Below are positions 4,825 through 5,384 of a stretch of 5,384 nucleotides of DNA, in pieces (position 1 is the first letter of the stretch; each line of letters starts with the position of its first letter). The notes under the pieces are model-generated. The model was not told the DNA's origin, made no database searches, and saw nothing but the letters and a program-made list of their open reading frames with translations. The translations under genes and the position numbers were made by a program. Origin of the DNA: Chthoniobacter flavus. Its GTDB lineage: Bacteria > Verrucomicrobiota > Verrucomicrobiia > Chthoniobacterales > Terrimicrobiaceae. The DNA lies in contig CAMBAQ010000136.1 of assembly GCA_945863785.1 (NCBI GenBank), positions 1-5,384 on the forward strand, written 5' to 3'.

Positions 4825-5384
4825 TGGCTAAATTTCGGCGGCCACGTTCTAGCCCACTTTGAGCCCGCAAGAAATCCGAGTCCCATCACGATCATGAAAA
4901 GCGAAAGGAACTGGCCTCTTGTGAGTCCTGCGGTCAGCGGAGCATCGGGTTCCCGGAACATCTCACCCACGATGCGAAGTAGGGCGTAGGTGATAAAAAA
5001 TACACCCGTCAGGACGCCGTTCGGTAGCCGGAATCGGGTGCGAAGAATCCACATCAATGCAAAGAGCAATCCGCCTTCGAGAAGACCCTCATAGATTTGC
5101 GAGGGGTGTCGGGGTGGCACGATTTCACCCACAATGCGATGCAGTTCTGCCGAGTGTCCCACGTTTTCGAGTGCGGCGCCAATCGTGTTCCAGTCGGGAT
5201 TGATCTCGCTGGCTTGCGTGATGATCGACCGAGCTGTTTCGGGTGGAGCGTAGTAGAGTTCTTTGGGGAATTGCACCGCCCAGGGAACGGTCGTCGGTCT
5301 GCCGTAAAGTTCGCCGTTGATGAAGTTCGCGCATCTCCCGAGAAAAAGTCCGATCGGCGTCCCAACCACAATGCCATCTCCCAC
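4821..5384 (-). CDS. lgt: Prolipoprotein diacylglyceryl transferase (Lgt), 5' end missing
   Basis: Lgt moves the diacylglyceryl group of phosphatidylglycerol to the lipobox cysteine of prolipoproteins in the inner membrane. Visible are the last 187 residues; the true start lies beyond the window, and the first codon seen (GTG) is internal. The signature GRCANFINGELYGRPT (16-31) holds the essential Arg, Asn and Glu (R17, N20, E25), with Cys-Ala where Ile-Gly is common. PPRHPSQIYEGLLEG (90-104) and LLRIVGEMFREPDA (135-148, with R137 and E141 matching the E. coli R239/E243 pair) follow, then TRGQFLSLFMIVMGLGFLAG (155-174) as the last membrane helix. Between the signature and HPSQ there is an unusually long hydrophilic stretch (about 40-90). 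Hydrophobic segments at 104-115, 124-138 and 158-173 fit the multi-pass topology. The stop overlaps the hydrolase start. Confidence 0.96.
   Translation of the reverse strand: MGDGIVVGTPIGLFLGRCANFINGELYGRPTTVPWAVQFPKELYYAPPETARSIITQASEINPDWNTIGAALENVGHSAELHRIVGEIVPPRHPSQIYEGLLEGGLLFALMWILRTRFRLPNGVLTGVFFITYALLRIVGEMFREPDAPLTAGLTRGQFLSLFMIVMGLGFLAGSKWARTWPPKFSQ

Overview
The window is a compact, bacterial-chromosome-like block in which every supported gene lies on the minus strand, so transcription runs from high to low coordinates. In that order the genes are: lgt (5' part cut off by the window edge), a membrane-anchored alpha/beta hydrolase, a short HPF/RaiA ribosome hibernation factor, scpA, scpB, a shortened pheA-type protein (chorismate mutase, remnant prephenate dehydratase, ACT domain), trpC, and the N-terminal part of a single-pass membrane protein that runs off the other edge. 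No RNA gene, mobile element, repeat array or CRISPR was seen, and no gap without a gene exceeds about 50 bases.

The organism is a bacterium of moderate GC content. The mixed gene set, the near absence of Shine-Dalgarno sequences in front of any start, and the unusual inserts in Lgt and TrpC suggest the Verrucomicrobiota/Planctomycetota group. This is inference from style and not a database match; I would put it only at moderate confidence.

Region 1 (about 3835-5384) is envelope biology. Lgt lipidates prolipoproteins, and a hydrolase with an N-terminal membrane anchor is translationally coupled to it by an ATGA overlap. Region 2 (3435-3788) is the hibernation factor, preceded by the widest spacer in the window (46 nt), the only place where an internal promoter would fit easily. 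Region 3 (1900-3428) encodes the kleisin ScpA and its partner ScpB, which load onto SMC for chromosome segregation. Region 4 (258-1903) holds two aromatic amino acid genes, pheA-like and trpC, coupled to scpB and to each other by start/stop overlaps. Region 5 (1-240) is a partial membrane protein.

The most interesting item is the pheA-like gene. It keeps a chorismate mutase domain and an ACT domain, but the prephenate dehydratase domain between them has lost roughly its second half. The catalytic motifs of the surviving half are also altered, which suggests a long-standing loss of dehydratase activity and not a fresh deletion. Secondary points are the chain of ATGA/TTGA couplings without Shine-Dalgarno sites, the non-standard nucleophile elbow of the hydrolase, inserts in Lgt and TrpC, and the long acidic tail of ScpB.
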